Shown: positions 1 through 12,700 of the stretch, piece by piece | Position numbering within the stretch: position 1 is the first letter of the stretch | Layout: the number at the start of each line of letters is the position of its first letter | Assembly (NCBI RefSeq): GCF_000499845.2 | Contig: NC_023756.2 | Coordinates: 47,984,379 to 48,048,378 of the forward strand | Length of the DNA: 64,000 nt | Direction of reading: 5' to 3' | Source of the DNA: Phaseolus vulgaris | Lineage: Eukaryota > Streptophyta > Magnoliopsida > Fabales > Fabaceae | Position numbers and translations under genes: made by a program | Notes under the pieces: model-generated | What the model was told of the DNA's origin: nothing | Seen by the model: only the letters and a program-made list of their open reading frames with translations | The model's database searches: none

Positions 1-1205
1 AGTTAAATTTATTAATATACACAATTTGACTTTTAGATAAAATATATTAATAAATTTTGTCATAAGTATATTTTAAGATAATATTTAGTTGTAACTTATT
101 AAAAACCTAAGTATAGATTTCAGCAATCTATTATTTGCAGCTGTTTGGTTAGTTAAATGGTGTTTAACCCTCTATTATTGACAACACTGAAAATATATCC
201 GTTGTGTGACTCACATTTAAATAATAAAATAGACAATGTTTTTCTACTTTTTTTTATTATAAAAAAGTCTTGAAATTATTTATACATTATTTAAATTAAC
301 TCTTCATTCATGTCTTGAAAAAAAATTAAACTTCTAATGTGAATAAATAATATGTTACACATCATTTTAAATAATTATTCATAACTGAAACTTTTAAAAA
401 ATTATTTTCAATTATAACTTTTAAATAGTTGAATTAAGTTTTCAGTTAAATAGTAAAAAGATGGTTGTGATGGGATGAAGAACTGATGAGAAAGATGTTC
501 ATAAAACTTGAAAGGAAGAAGAACTGAACTTTAATTTTGAATTATGTTCTCAGTTAAATAATAAAAATAATTTCAAAATATGCATGTAATCAAGGCATTG
601 GTATTTAGAAAACTGCAATGTAGAAAACAACACTGGCATTGAGATTCCTTTGCAACTTGAACCAATCATCCATTTGAGTATATAAATTTTGTATATACAA
701 TGAAATGTAGGATTCTTAACTAGGTGTATTACACTTTGGTTGTCACCATCGATAACATATCTTTCTTGAACATGACCTAATTCATGTCAGAGATTTTTCA
801 TATATTTTAGCTTTTTGCATGCTTCAGATTCAGATGCGACAATGTATTCTGTTTAATCTTTGTAATTTGGATTGGTAAAAATACACAATAAGAAGATATT
901 TATATTGAAGCCAAGATGATGACAATACATTTCTTGTGCACAAGAAGGCTCACTAAAATTGAAAAAGGCTATTCTATTTTCCTTCCTAAATGAATGTACA
1001 TGTGTTCTCTTCTAGAAAAGAATTGAAGAAAATATTGAACCAAGCATCAAATTATCAGAAGCTCCAAAACTGATGATGATGGCCTTGGTATAAGTTGGAA
1101 TAAAATGAAACTGAGATATAAGTACTAAGTACTAAGTGATGCCAAGATTTAAGCAATCAGCTAAAGAAATGAGTTGAATGAATGATGATGCCTTGGCAAC
1201 CTCAT
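1..1205. other. AT-rich region downstream of the LRR kinase
   Basis: No open frame, RNA gene or mobile-element core is recognisable. The DNA is AT-rich with short homopolymer runs. The part next to 1206 should hold the 3' UTR and polyadenylation signals of the minus-strand kinase gene, but no clear boundary is visible. Confidence 0.6.
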
Positions 1206-4200
1206 TCAACCATCTATGGAGAAACTAGCTTCACCTGACTCACTCTGCTTCACATCAACTTCACTAGCATTAGAAGAAGGATTATCATCCTCATTATCTC
1301 TTTCCTTAACTTGATGAATTCTATCTACAACTTCTTGAAGGTCCCATCTCTTGTCCACATCCCATTCACAACAAGCCAATGCAATCTTCAAAAGCTTTAT
1401 CATCTCCCTCTCACTGTTTTTTGTTACCTCCATGTTCTTATCAAACACCTCATCAGTGCTTTCTGAGGCAACATTATGGACCCAGTTTATCAAACTCAAC
1501 TCACTTCCTTTCCCTTGTAGAAAGTTAGCAGGAAGGTTTCCCGTTAGAATCTCCAAAATAAGTATCCCAAGACACCACACATCAGTCTTCTTTGTAATGC
1601 GACCATGCTGCAAATACTCTGGGGACTTATAGATCACATTGATGTCAGGAGCAAGGTCTTGGTTTATCACTGGTACCAACCCATAGTCCGTCAGAACGGC
1701 CTCCAAAGATTCATTCAGAAGAACGTTGGAGGACTTTAGATGTCCATGGGGCGCAATTAACCTTGGCATCTCCGAGTAAAGATATTCAAGTCCTTTTGCT
1801 ATGCCTTTCACTATCTTCAGCCTACTTGCCCAGTCCAGGCTTGGTTGCCCTAGAGATTCGTATCCTGAAACAAATAACTATTGTTAGGACAGACCCAATA
1901 CCATAGATAGACTCAAACTCAATCATTTATTAAAGTAACAGGATTTCTCTGAATGAAGAGAATAGAAAAATTTGATAACCCTAGTCTATTAGTCTTACTA
2001 TAGCTTAGGATAAATCTTAGAATAGGTAGCAGTTAATCTTAGTATAGGTAGCAACTGTTCTATCATTGGTGTTTTCATTGGTACTGTCTTGCATCAATAT
2101 CACAGGTATAGAAGGATATAATGAAAATTTATGATATATGAAGGTATATACATATTGTTAGGACATACCCAATACCATAGACAACTTCAAACTCAATCAC
2201 CTATTTAAGTGACTGGGTTTCTCTGAATAGGGAGAAAAGAATTTGATAACCCTATTTTTATTAGTCTTAGTATAGCTTAGGTTTAATTTAGTTTAGGTAG
2301 TTGCAATTCTATCACATCATCATTGATAATCAGTATGTCTATACCAATGATGATATATATGTAAACATTTCTACCTATACATTTCACTACAATTTTTCTC
2401 AAGCTCTCTAGTTATTAGAGTGCACATTACCTATCATCATACATAGGTTTCTCTCTTCAGTTTTCTCTCGGTGTTAAATGATGTAGAGCATTTATAAAAC
2501 ATTTTTGTTGAAGTTATATGTGTAACTCTCCCTCTGCATTCAGAGAATACATTTAGACAATGAGTGTTAATGGTGAAAGCTTGGTCATGAGTAAAGTCCA
2601 AAGTATTTGGTTATGTTTTTCCTATTCTGATTGGTGTTTTGAACTTCTGATTTGTATGAAGTCTAGGAGGTCTAACTAATGAGTAGAGGGGCATTTATGA
2701 TTTGATTGTAATGGTTTATCTTATTGTTGCATCTATTTATTCATTTGTTTTGTCCTATAAAAAGATAACATCTAGAGAATTTACACATTATTATATTAAA
2801 CCTAGAAGAAGTAATAAAACTAGTGTTTAATGGGCTGATGAAGTTGATATATATGTAGTATACCGTGGAGGCGAATAGCCAAGCTGCCATTGTGAACAAA
2901 GTCAGTAACGAAGAGTTTCTCCTCCTTTCTGTAGTAGTAGGCAACGAGAGGAAGCAGATTAGGATGATTTAACCGTCCAATGCGTCGCATGTGCTCCTGA
3001 AACTCTTCCCTCCCCAAATTGTTCATTTTCTTGAATCTCTTCACCACCATCACTGCTCCATTTAACAGAGAAGCCTTGTAGGAAGAGCTGTAATAGCCAC
3101 TGCCCAGTATCTCAGCTGAGGCTCTAAGTAGTTCATGCAAATCAAACTGATCTCTGTAATCCCTCACAAACGATAGCCTCGTGATGTCTCTTCCACTGTT
3201 GCGGCTCGAGGTTTGGGACCTGTGACTTCCTTCATCTGATGGTTCCCTACTTCTTTCTTTCTTGTGGGACATTGGTGATGGATTTTCCGCAGACATATCT
3301 GGCTCCTGCTCCCTTCTCCGACGAAGGACTAACAATACTACTGCTCCAATAACACCCAGTGCTACAATAACAAGAACCACAGCCACAATAATACTCAGAG
3401 GAGATTTCCTTTTGGAGGAGCATGCTCCTAACGGTGCTCCACATAGCCCTTCATTACCTACATCCTCATTTGGAACAAACAAACAAGTGGTTGGTTATTG
3501 ATTTAGGAACCATAATACAAGGGTTTAAAACTTGCATGCAAATCTTTGTGCTTTTTTGTCATGTTATGTAATAAAAAATAAGTTTAACAAAATAGCACAT
3601 CAATATACAATTACATCAACCCTCAAAGGAATACATTCTCAAGACAAGACACAAAAGTCCAAGAATTAAACTCAGTCTTTGATACGTAGTTTTGAACTTA
3701 ATATGTTTGGAAAGGAAATGAAATGCGTAGTCGTGTACCAGAGAAAGCTGAAAGAGGCATGTCACGGAGGCTGTTTGGTATTTCTCCCTCTAATTGATTA
3801 TCAGCTACACTAAAAGATTGCAATGAATGAGGAAAATCGGGTATGGAGCCGGAGAAATTGTTTGCATTGAGCCTCAACTCCACAAGCCTAGGCATGGCGG
3901 TGAGGGAAATTGGAATAAGACCTGTAAACTGGTTGTGGGACAAATGGATTTTCTTCAACCATTTCATGCCCTGAAAAGCCTGAGCAGGAACCTCTCCATA
4001 AAACTTGTTATTTGAAAGATAAAGGGTCTTCAAACCCAGTATATCGTTCATGTCAGGCCATTCAGTGTCAAAATCATTGTTCATGAGGCTTAGGGTTCGG
4101 AGAAAGGGTAACTCCTCCAGGGCTTGGACATCAAGGACCCCTTTGAGGCCCATGTTTTCGAGCGTCAACCCCCACACATGTCCCTTGTAACACTGAACGT

Positions 4201-4411
4201 AAGGCCAGTTAGGTGCTTGACCTGAACATGGATGCACAGATTCATTCCACAAAGACAATACATGGTTGTTTTCAATGGAGCTTTTGAATTTGAGGAGCAA
4301 TTCTTTGTCTGAAGAAGCAGTGACAATGAGGAGAATGTGGGATAAGAATAACAATGATGATGATAGGAGAAATGTAAATGGCCATGGAGTCAAAGAAGTG
4401 GGGAGTGCCAT
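1206..4411 (-). CDS. LRR receptor-like (pseudo)kinase, pollen receptor kinase family
   Basis: Three exons on the minus strand, 4411-3739, 3457-2864 and 1864-1206, join in frame to 641 codons. Order: signal peptide (about residues 1-35), LRR-N-terminal motif, a short LRR array with LxxLxLxxNxFxGxIP repeats, the FSGNEGLCG cap created across the first splice, a transmembrane helix near residues 245-268 followed by RRRR, an acidic/serine-rich juxtamembrane stretch, then a kinase-like domain. The VAIK lysine survives (VMVVKRF), but the HRD loop reads HGHLKSSN, DFG reads DYG, and the glycine loop is G-S-G-Y-Y-S-S-S. This is the pattern of plant PRK-type pseudokinases, which act as plasma-membrane receptors in pollen-tube growth signalling (family knowledge). 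An in-frame ATG at 4435 would add 8 residues; 4411 gives the more usual signal peptide. A serine-rich acidic tail ends the protein. Confidence 0.9.
1881..2310. repeat. Diverged direct duplication in kinase intron 2
   Basis: Two copies of a roughly 130-150 bp block lie about 274 bp apart. Both begin with TTGTTAGGACA and continue through ACCCAATACCATAG, a CAAACTCAATCA stretch, TTTCTCTGAAT and TTTGATAACCCTA. The first starts near 1881 and the second near 2155. Both are inside the 999-bp second intron of the LRR kinase. It is a local duplication or two copies of a small element; no terminal repeats are evident. Confidence 0.75.
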
Positions 4412-6071
4412 AGTGAAGGGGTGGGGTTGGCACACCCTCCAGACAGGCCTATCTGTTTCAAACGGGTGAGGAAGACAAGAGTTGGAGATGGAAGATGCAC
4501 AACTTTAGATCACATTATTCCATTCAAACACATATTAAGGAGAGAGAAACACACCCAATAGCTTCACAGATCAGGTCATGTTCCTCCTTCTTTTCCTTTC
4601 TCTCAACAAATAATAATAATAATAATCTTTTCATGGTAATAATAATCATAATGATTATGTTTTTCATAATGATAATAATAATAATATCTTTCATTGTATT
4701 GTAGTAATAATGATGATGATGAAGGTAGAAGGAACAAGGTACAAGGTTGACCAAGTCCTTTATTTGTTTTGGTATCAGAAAATCACGGCCAGCCTTTGAA
4801 TACATCACACCATCTTCTCCTTCTTCTGCTAACTATTCCCTGTTTTTTAGACCTCATTCCACTCTAACATTATGCCCTTCAATTAACTTATTTTACTCAC
4901 TTTACTCCAATTCTCTTTTATTTCACACTAACACATCTTTCTCTCTTCCAACATATAACTGTTCTACCAACTAAACTAACTTACCTTTCAAACATTATAT
5001 ACCCTCATCCATCCCAATTTTATGTCAAGAAAAAAAAGATAAGAGTGTAACTTGTTTCTGGCATCGGTTATCCATGATAAATATAGATTAACAAGTAATG
5101 ATACTATTTTTTTTTCTATAGTATAACTACGAGTCTTCATTATTCTTTTTTTTTTTTGCTCATATTCATATTCAAAAAACAATAATTTTAAGAGTTATAT
5201 CCATATTCATTAGTTTAAATTCTCTCATATTCTTGTTCATTTCAAAACTATTTCTTAAACTTCACTTTTTGTTTTAATTTCTTCGATACATTGTATAAAA
5301 TTAAAATTATATTTCCCTTTTTGAAAATATAAGTTATACAACCACTGAAACCTCAACAAATTCTAATTTTAAATTGTTTTTATATTTTGGTGTTGGCATG
5401 TAAGATCACTTGCACATCTATTTTAATTACACCAACTCACGTGTCAAATTATGGATTCTCTACTGGATTTTTTATGTTATTCTTTTTTTTTAAATAGATT
5501 AAAAAATTAATATATCAAAATAAGTATATTTGGAAAGTATAATAGAGGCCACAACCTAGCCAGAATTTAGAATTTAATGGTGAAGGCGTAACAGTGTGGT
5601 CTCCATCCAAATCAGGCCTTTCTGAAAAAATTTCACTAGTACATTGATTTGGTAAATTATCATTTTTTTACCGGGTTATGTAATTTTGTCCACTTTTCTA
5701 CGGGTGGCAAAATATTGTGTTGAAATAATAACTTGTTGGCCACGGCAAAATGTACAAAGTTTTAGGACAAATCATGCCAACATTTCCTGACATCTAATGC
5801 AATTATACACAATACTTCACTTTTTTCTGACATAACATATAGCTACAGCATGATAAATGAAGAAAAGTTTGCACTAATAGAAGGTTAGGTGGTGTTACAT
5901 TGTTACATATATTGAGGGACACTGGATGCTTATCCAACGGTGCAACTGATCAGCATAATGAAGCGCATATTCAAAACATTATTTGCCTGAATGAAACTTT
6001 GGTCGAGGATCAGTTATGTTATGACAAGCTTCTGAGTAAGGAAATGCTCGGGCAACAATTCCATCATGGCC
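4412..6071. other. Intergenic: kinase promoter side, APEM9 3' side
   Basis: Holds the upstream region of the minus-strand LRR kinase and the downstream region of the minus-strand APEM9-like gene. Apart from the ATA/ATG trinucleotide tract nothing convincing is seen. Open frames here overlap low-complexity sequence or are antisense to the last APEM9 exon. Confidence 0.6.
4608..4722. repeat. Compound AAT/ATG trinucleotide microsatellite
   Basis: Runs of AAT/ATA interrupted by ATG and CAT triplets, for example AATAATAATAATAAT near 4610 and GATGATGATGATG near 4710. It lies about 200-300 bp upstream of the LRR kinase start. Low-complexity frames across it on both strands are artefacts. Confidence 0.85.
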
Positions 6072-8768
6072 TCACTGACCTTGACGTGTTGCAGCAGAAG
6101 GTGGTTGAACAGCTGCAAGAGGATTTACTTGGTACGAAAATGCAAGCTGCCACAAATCTACCAAAGCCCTCTTTATGGAGATAGCCTGTCTTCTTACAAT
6201 CCTAAACAATGGATAGTCTCAGTCATTCAGAACCATGTAATCCCTCTGAAGCACAAAGAGCGAGCAAATCTATATTGCAGAATTTGATATAACCCTTATA
6301 AATCCATTCCACGGAGTTTGGTTACAGTAAAAAATACATATTATTAATTTAGCGTTCAGTATAATACACTCGCTTGTAAACCAAGGGTGCCTCAACTCCA
6401 GAATAAAAAATAAAATGCAGTTTCTTCACCATGAGACAGCAGAAAGTGAAATGGATTTTACTCATGATTATAACAGATTCCATAAGAACGTAGATACAAT
6501 TTATTGGAAAATCTCAGCATTAGATGGTTAAACTAAAGATGATTAATATAAACCAAAGATGATTTTGATATGCAACGGTGATTGTATCCTCTAAGGTGAG
6601 AGGAGAGGATGCAAAAAACAGATACTAGATATACATTCTACTATGGAGCCATAAATTTAAGTGAGTACCTTTTTACAGTGGCTTGCTTCTTTCTGAAAAC
6701 ATAGTAGATGAACACTAGTAAACAGCCAAGCATGATCTTCCCACTAGTAATGACAAACTTAGTAGAGCCAATCTTCAAATGGATACCACGGAAGAAACAG
6801 AAACATGCTTCTATTCGTTCAGACAATTTTATAAGAGAATTCTTGGACCTATCCTTTTCATTATTTAGATGTTTGGTTTTGAAGGCTTGTGGTAATCCTT
6901 CAGACATATTTTGTTCTTTCAAAGAATAATCTTCATTGCTATTAGTAGGTGACCGAGGAAAAGGAATTTGTGACAGAATAGTACTTTCAGGAGAATGCAT
7001 GGAACGTAACCTTCTCAGAAGTCCCTACAAAATATAATGTCATACAAATAGTTAGCAAATGAATGAGGAAATCACACTTCCTAAGAACAAACAAGCCAAT
7101 ACTTAGAAAAAGACTAGAAGAGTTTATTTATTCTAATTTACAGTAAAGGACCAAATAGAGTGGCTATGTTAGGAATAATTTTAGGGAGTATTATAAACCT
7201 CTGCAGGTTTAATATAGAAGGAGAAAAAAGGTCAACTGATAATTTTGATGTAGGAAACTAACTTAGTTAAATGAGTTTGGTTTTAGTTGTTGTATTGGCT
7301 ATAAATAAGCCCTCTATTGATTTGGGAGGAGCTTTTGAGATAATTATTCTAAGTGGAGTTTTCCGGTGTGAAAAAGGGAGAGATCCTTTTGAGGGTATAC
7401 TTGTATTGTGTACCTTTGGTTTTGTATGAGTCTAATACTTAAATCTATAAAGAGGACTCCTTACATATAAGCTATTTCAATTAATCAAAATTACACCATA
7501 ACTTGGTTTCTCATTTCTAACTAAAATGCCTAAATACAAAACCATCAATCTTGCCTTATGACACATGAAAACTTGATCAGTGGAGAACATTCATACCTGT
7601 CGATTTTCCTCAGGCAATAAAGCATTCTCAACCCAGGAGATTGCAAGATCTACGTCTTTCCGAACTGTTGCAAGAAGTGTGACAGCATAGAGCTCGACAA
7701 CTTCCAAATATTCATGAATTTCAAGAACAAAGCGTCTTTCTTCTTTACTTCCATCCTCTACATTCGTCTCTGTAATGACTGCACAATATCTTGCATCTTC
7801 AAGACTCCATCCATTAAGAAAATCCTCGACAAATTTTTGAACACCAAGTCCAGAACCTTGTGCAATTTGAAAACAAGCTCTGAACCAAAAGTAAAAAAAA
7901 ATAAAATAGACATGGTCATTCTCTAATACCTTTTCTGCAGACATATCGATATGGAAAACATAAAAACAGTATGACCCCCGTTGTCAAACACTACATAGAA
8001 AGAACAGAGATCCCGCAGAATCATACTCGGGACGAATAAGCTATCTCGGGTATTCAGGGATCAGGAATGAAATGTTCACATGAAGAATAAAATAAAAAAT
8101 GACAATCATACATGACATATGGTGTGTTTGGAAACCTGTTCAATCAACAGTGAACTGAAGTATTACACTATGTAAGGCATGAATGGACAAGGTGAATATC
8201 ATATTGACGTTGAACATGAGTTTAGCTGAAGGAAACTGTTACGGTAAGTGAAATTGTTATCAACGAGAGAAGATGTTAAAGAAAGCAAGCATACCCACCC
8301 AGTAAGAAGAACACGGGGAGGAATAGCTTTGACTGAAATGAAATGCACTGTAAGTTGATCGAGAATTTGTTGAGTCCTGCAGCAAAGCAAAGCAACGATG
8401 ATTCAGTTTTAGAACGAAATGCGGAGAAGGATGGAAATGGGAGTGTAAGAAAAAACCTGGGAAGGTGGATAAATGCCTGGAGCAGCACCATGGCAGTTGA
8501 TTCCAGCATATCCAGAGTTGCAAGGGATTCATGACGCAAACGTTCCAAAATAGAGGATGCTAACGATGCGGCTTCTTGGTACATAGAACAAACAAGGAAG
8601 CTGCATCGGAAAAAATACATCATCACACAGAATCTCGTTTTTCATAGTTCTACAATTGATTCACTCATTCCATTACCTCTCTGAAGCCTCAATTTCTTTC
8701 CATATCGCAGCACCGTCGGAGTCTGAGTCGGACTCCAACTCCGCCCCCGTCTCCGTCGTAATTTGCAT
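6072..8768 (-). CDS. APEM9: APEM9-like peroxisome biogenesis protein
   Basis: Six exons on the minus strand, 8768-8677, 8600-8457, 8376-8299, 7879-7597, 7024-6669 and 6201-6072, join in frame to 360 residues. The N-terminus is acidic (DSDSD) and leads into WKEIEASES and the SMYQEAASLASSIL helix typical of plant APEM9 proteins. A helical, TPR-like middle follows. A single hydrophobic segment near residues 291-309 (IMLGCLLVFIYYVF) precedes a basic segment and a short tail. In Arabidopsis APEM9 is a tail-anchored peroxisomal membrane protein that tethers the PEX1-PEX6 AAA complex, equivalent to yeast Pex15 and mammalian PEX26 (family knowledge). The assignment is by recognition of the N-terminal helix and the QATVKRIVRRQ tail. 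Exon 3 uses a GTGGGT donor; an alternative GTATGC 4 nt downstream breaks the frame. It is divergent from UTP21, start codons 985 bp apart. Confidence 0.85.
7167..7521 (+). mobile_element. Candidate solo LTR (Ty1/copia-like) in APEM9 intron 4
   Basis: Starts TGTTAGGAATAATTTTAG and has a TATA-type box in GGCTATAAATAAGCC near 7300. It continues through a G/T-rich stretch to a 3' part reading ATTACACCATAACTTGG and TTTCTCATTTCTAAC, typical of short plant copia LTR ends. No internal coding region is attached, so a solo LTR is the simplest reading. The ends and target duplication were not established. Confidence 0.5.
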
Positions 8769-9636
8769 CGGCTCCTCCTCACCTCAACTCACCAGTCCAA
8801 AACACAGAAAGGGGAAAATCAATAACACCTTTATATATATATATATATATTACTAGCACATATTTTATAAAATAATATTACTAGCATGAATGCAGAAATA
8901 ATCTTATGAATTTAACTTTAATTATTAAATTTGTTTTTAGAATAAATTTGTATTAATCCTTTCTTCTGTTTGTTTGATTGTACTGTTTTTCTTTATTTTA
9001 TTAAAATCAATTAAGAAATTAATTAATTCACTCTATTTATTCTCTGAAGATTTTAATTAGAAAATTCCTCACAATTTATGTACATTTTAAATAACATTTT
9101 GTCAAATGTTATTCTTCGTCAAGGATTATAACATTATTTCCAGCACAAAAAGTTATTTAACAATTTAGGTAAAACAATTTTATAGCAATGTTTTTGGTGT
9201 ATTTATTAATTTTCAAAGTACTGAAAAAAGATATAACTGAATCCAATTATTCTTTACATTATGTAAGTAAATTTGCAAAATTCATAGTTAAATATATTAT
9301 TAATTATATAATGTTGTAAAGCTATATTATAATAAAAAAATTAATTATATAAAATTAAAACTTCAAAATATTTATAATTATGTATAATTATCTGGTAATC
9401 AAGTATAAAACTGATTGTATGCAAAATAATTATGGTAAGAGCAGATACTTTAAAAGGCCTAATTCTGGTAATCATGAAATAAAAAAAAATTACCAGATTC
9501 AAATGATAATTACACTTATACCCCCATAAGTTTAAATTAATAACTTTTGCAAAAATTATTTATTTATTTTTAAATTAATTTAACAGGTGTATGAAACTGT
9601 GCGTGTTGGCCTTCATTTCAATCAGCCAATAACCTA

Positions 9637-9645
9637 AAACCCTAA
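9637..9645 (+). promoter_or_regulatory. Telo-box AAACCCTAA upstream of UTP21
   Basis: The motif AAACCCTAA lies 109 bp upstream of the UTP21 ATG, followed at once by AACGCCAAAACCCTCCC. Telo-boxes are a known cis-element of plant ribosomal-protein and ribosome-biogenesis genes, bound by Myb-type and Pur-alpha-type factors. The position fits a core promoter or 5' UTR. The role is inferred from motif, distance and gene function. Confidence 0.65.
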
Positions 9646-9675
9646 CGCCAAAACCCTCCCTCGTTACACAGAAGA

Positions 9676-9752
9676 AGCGAGGGCGGTGAGAAGAAGGAGA
9701 AGGAGAAGAAGAAGAAGAAGAAGAAGAAGAAGACGAAGACGAAGAAGAAGAG
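9676..9752 (+). repeat. GAA trinucleotide repeat in UTP21 5' leader
   Basis: A purine-only (GAA/AAG/GGA)n tract abuts the UTP21 start codon: about 13 GAA-type units with a few GAC interruptions. Its six frames yield poly-Arg, poly-Glu/Lys and, on the reverse strand, poly-Ser/Leu open frames, which are artefacts. GAA-rich leaders are common in plant 5' UTRs. Confidence 0.85.
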
Positions 9753-9753
9753 A

Positions 9754-12700
9754 ATGGGTATATTTGAACCTTACAGAGCAATTGGATGCATCACAACCAG
9801 CGTCCCATTCTCTGTTCAGAGACTCGGCACTGAAACTTTCGTTACTGTCAGCGTTGGAAAGGCTTTTCAGATTTTTAACGTAATTTATCAACCACTGCCA
9901 TATGCACATCCTTTTTCTTCTTCTGCTTTCTCTGTTTTTTTTTTCGTATTCCAGATTCAACTGTGTTATTAACTTGATATTTTGTTTGTTTTACTTTTAA
10001 TCAACTTCACCTTGGACGTGGAATTTTCTCTGCAGTGTGCGAAGCTCACTTTAGTTCTCGTTGGTAAGCATCTGGTTTTTTCTTGTTCTTCTTCATAATG
10101 TTGAGTTATCGTTTAATTTGTCATTTTCCGTGAAGGTCCTCAACTGCCGAAGAAGATTAGTGCACTTGCATCTTATCGCGACTACACTTTTGCTGCGTAT
10201 GGAAACAACATTGCAGTTTTCAGGCGTGCACACCAGGTTCTCTACATAAAGTCCTGTTTAGACGAGCTTCTACATCAATTCTTTTCAATAAAAAAATAAG
10301 ACAAATTAGAATTTGTAGAGTTCTCTCACGTACATCTTTAATTTTTTTTTATTATTTTTGACATGGATTTATTTTTTCTCTCTTAGTATGACTTATGGAG
10401 AAGCTCCTCAATACTATGCAGTCCCTTTTATTTTTATTTTTAGCATTTGAGGATTCTTAACATTGGATGCTTTTCCAGGTTGCAACTTGGAGCAGCCATA
10501 ATGCTAAGGTTAAGTTGCTCCTGTTGTTTGGAGAACATATCGTCAGTGTCGATGTGTGTGGCAACATGTTCTTGTGGGCATTTAAGGGAGTTGAAGATAA
10601 CCTTGCTCCGTTTGGGCACATTGTGCTACAGGAGAAATTTAACCCCAGCTGTATAATGCATCCAGATACGTACCTGAATAAGGTAATCATCCCTCTCCCT
10701 TTGGAAGATTTGTAGAAAATTATATTGGTCCCTTTGTGATTATTTGCATATAAGCAGGTTCTTATTGGAAGTGAGCAAGGTCCTTTGCAACTTTGGAACA
10801 TTAGCACAAAGAAAAAGATTTTTGAGTTTAACGGATGGAATTCACCCATATCTTGTTGTGTTTCATCCCCTGCCTTAGACGTTGTTGCAATTGGTTGTTC
10901 AGATGGAAGGATTCATGTTCACAACATTCGTTATGATGAAGAGTTGGTTTCATTTACACATTCTACTCGTGGTTCAGTGACTGCCTTATCTTTCAGTACT
11001 GGTAGGAGCAGGAAGCTGTTATTAATTCATTGCACTTGCTGTAGTGCTTTTATTGTAGATATCATGCTACTCATCAAATCATCTGTTTGGTTTCCATCTG
11101 TCCTGAGCAACATATAATTTCATCTTGTCCTTTTTATTATATGATTTTTGGAATTGAAAAGATTAATAACTTCAAGAATTTCTATTAACTCATCTAGTAC
11201 TTTTTGTTACTACTTGATAATTTTCTGTAAAATTGAACGAAACACGTATTTACTTTATAACTGTTAATTCATGTATTTTTTAAGCGTCCTAGTAAACTTA
11301 ATTGATAATTTACCATCCATTGTCTCAGAATGTGTTTGATCCCCCTTAAATTAAATATGCCCAGCTTGAGGTTCTAAGAAAGGTGTTGTTGTATTAATCA
11401 ACGTAATTAATTGGCTTATGAATTATATTCAATGAGTGTCAGTATGTGTTCCACTTCTCTGCCGGGGAAACAATAATCTATTGTCTTCTTCCAATCAAAA
11501 TATATTGAATTGAATAATGTCATTCTACAATCTTTCTGTATTATTTTGAGGTTTGTAGTTATTATTTTTAACAATTTATTTATTTTACTTGTTTCAGACG
11601 GGCAACCTCTTCTAGCTTCTGGAGGTTCATCTGGTGTTATAAGCATATGGAATCTGGAAAAGAAAAGACTCCAGTCAGTTATAAGAGAGGCTCATGATAG
11701 TGTGATCACATCACTACATTTTTTTGCTAATGAACCAGTGGTAATGAGTTCATCAGCAGACAACTCTATTAAAGTAAGAAGTATTCTGCAGATGCACCCA
11801 TGCATACATGTGATTAAATTTTGACCTTATATTTGGGAGAATATTATTTTTTAATGTAACTTTAGATAGTTGTCTGTTGATTCTGTTCAAAGTTTATTAT
11901 AGAAAAAAGAAAGGAAGTTGTTTGTGTATTTGTAAGATATTTGTGACATAGCACGTAAACTTGGATATTCACAATATAATACTAAGTACTAGCAACTTGA
12001 CATTATCTTTCTTAATGATAATGGTTTTCTTTTTAATAGTAAACTTTTAATTTATAGTGACTAGAATCACCTAAGCTATATCAGTAATTTTTACTGATTG
12101 ACCATGGTTATTGGTTTTCAGTATGATGAATTTAGACCGGACTTTGTTTAGGCTTTTGTGCTTTTCTTGTTATTATCATGATTGAAGCTTGTGTTCATAT
12201 CATTGTCCATTTTGTTTCATATTTTATTTAACGAAACAATGTTTTTCTGTGCAATTTTTTGTTCTATAGATAAGTGAATTTGTTCTAGTTAAGCCCGAAG
12301 ACAGTTTTTCAATTTTCATCTTGGTTTCTACTTTTAATTAATTTTACGTACCCATTTTTCCTTATGATCTAAGAAAATGTCTGTTTTATTATTTTCTCAG
12401 ATGTGGATATTTGATACAAGTGATGGTGATCCTCGCCTTTTGCGCTTCCGAAGTGGGCATAGCGCTCCTCCTCTTTGTATAAAGTAATAATTCTTCTTCA
12501 GGTGTTAATTTATACAGGAAACGTTTAACTTTGTTTCATACTTAGAAAGTAATTATTATACACTTAGTTTTTGAAGGAATTGATTTTTAATTGTGCTTTG
12601 GAACAATATTGTTTACTAGACCTCTCCATGATGTTCAGCGTGTGGATTCTTATGTGGACAGCTATTTTGCTGAGAGAATAGAGTTACTTTCTATTGATAG

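Larger units (their letters stand above)
8769..9753. promoter_or_regulatory. Shared divergent promoter region of APEM9 and UTP21
   Basis: A 985-bp gap between the start codons of two housekeeping-type genes transcribed away from each other. It is AT-rich in the centre, with a (TA)n run on the APEM9 side at about 8831-8851, and a telo-box plus a purine-rich repeat on the UTP21 side. Transcription start sites cannot be placed from sequence alone. Confidence 0.65.

Noticed and set aside
4747..5182. Open frames upstream of the LRR kinase
   Set aside because: No similarity recognised, pyrimidine-rich promoter-type sequence, and no supporting splice or start context.
8199..8626. Several overlapping minus-strand frames in the APEM9 region taken as separate genes
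   Set aside because: They are exons 2 and 3 of APEM9 read through introns; joining at AG/GT sites gives a single 360-residue frame.
9575..9972. Overlapping long open frames on both strands with poly-Arg or poly-Ser/Leu
   Set aside because: They are translations of the GAA trinucleotide tract and of the UTP21 first exon in wrong frames; only the frame starting at 9754 splices into the WD40 protein.
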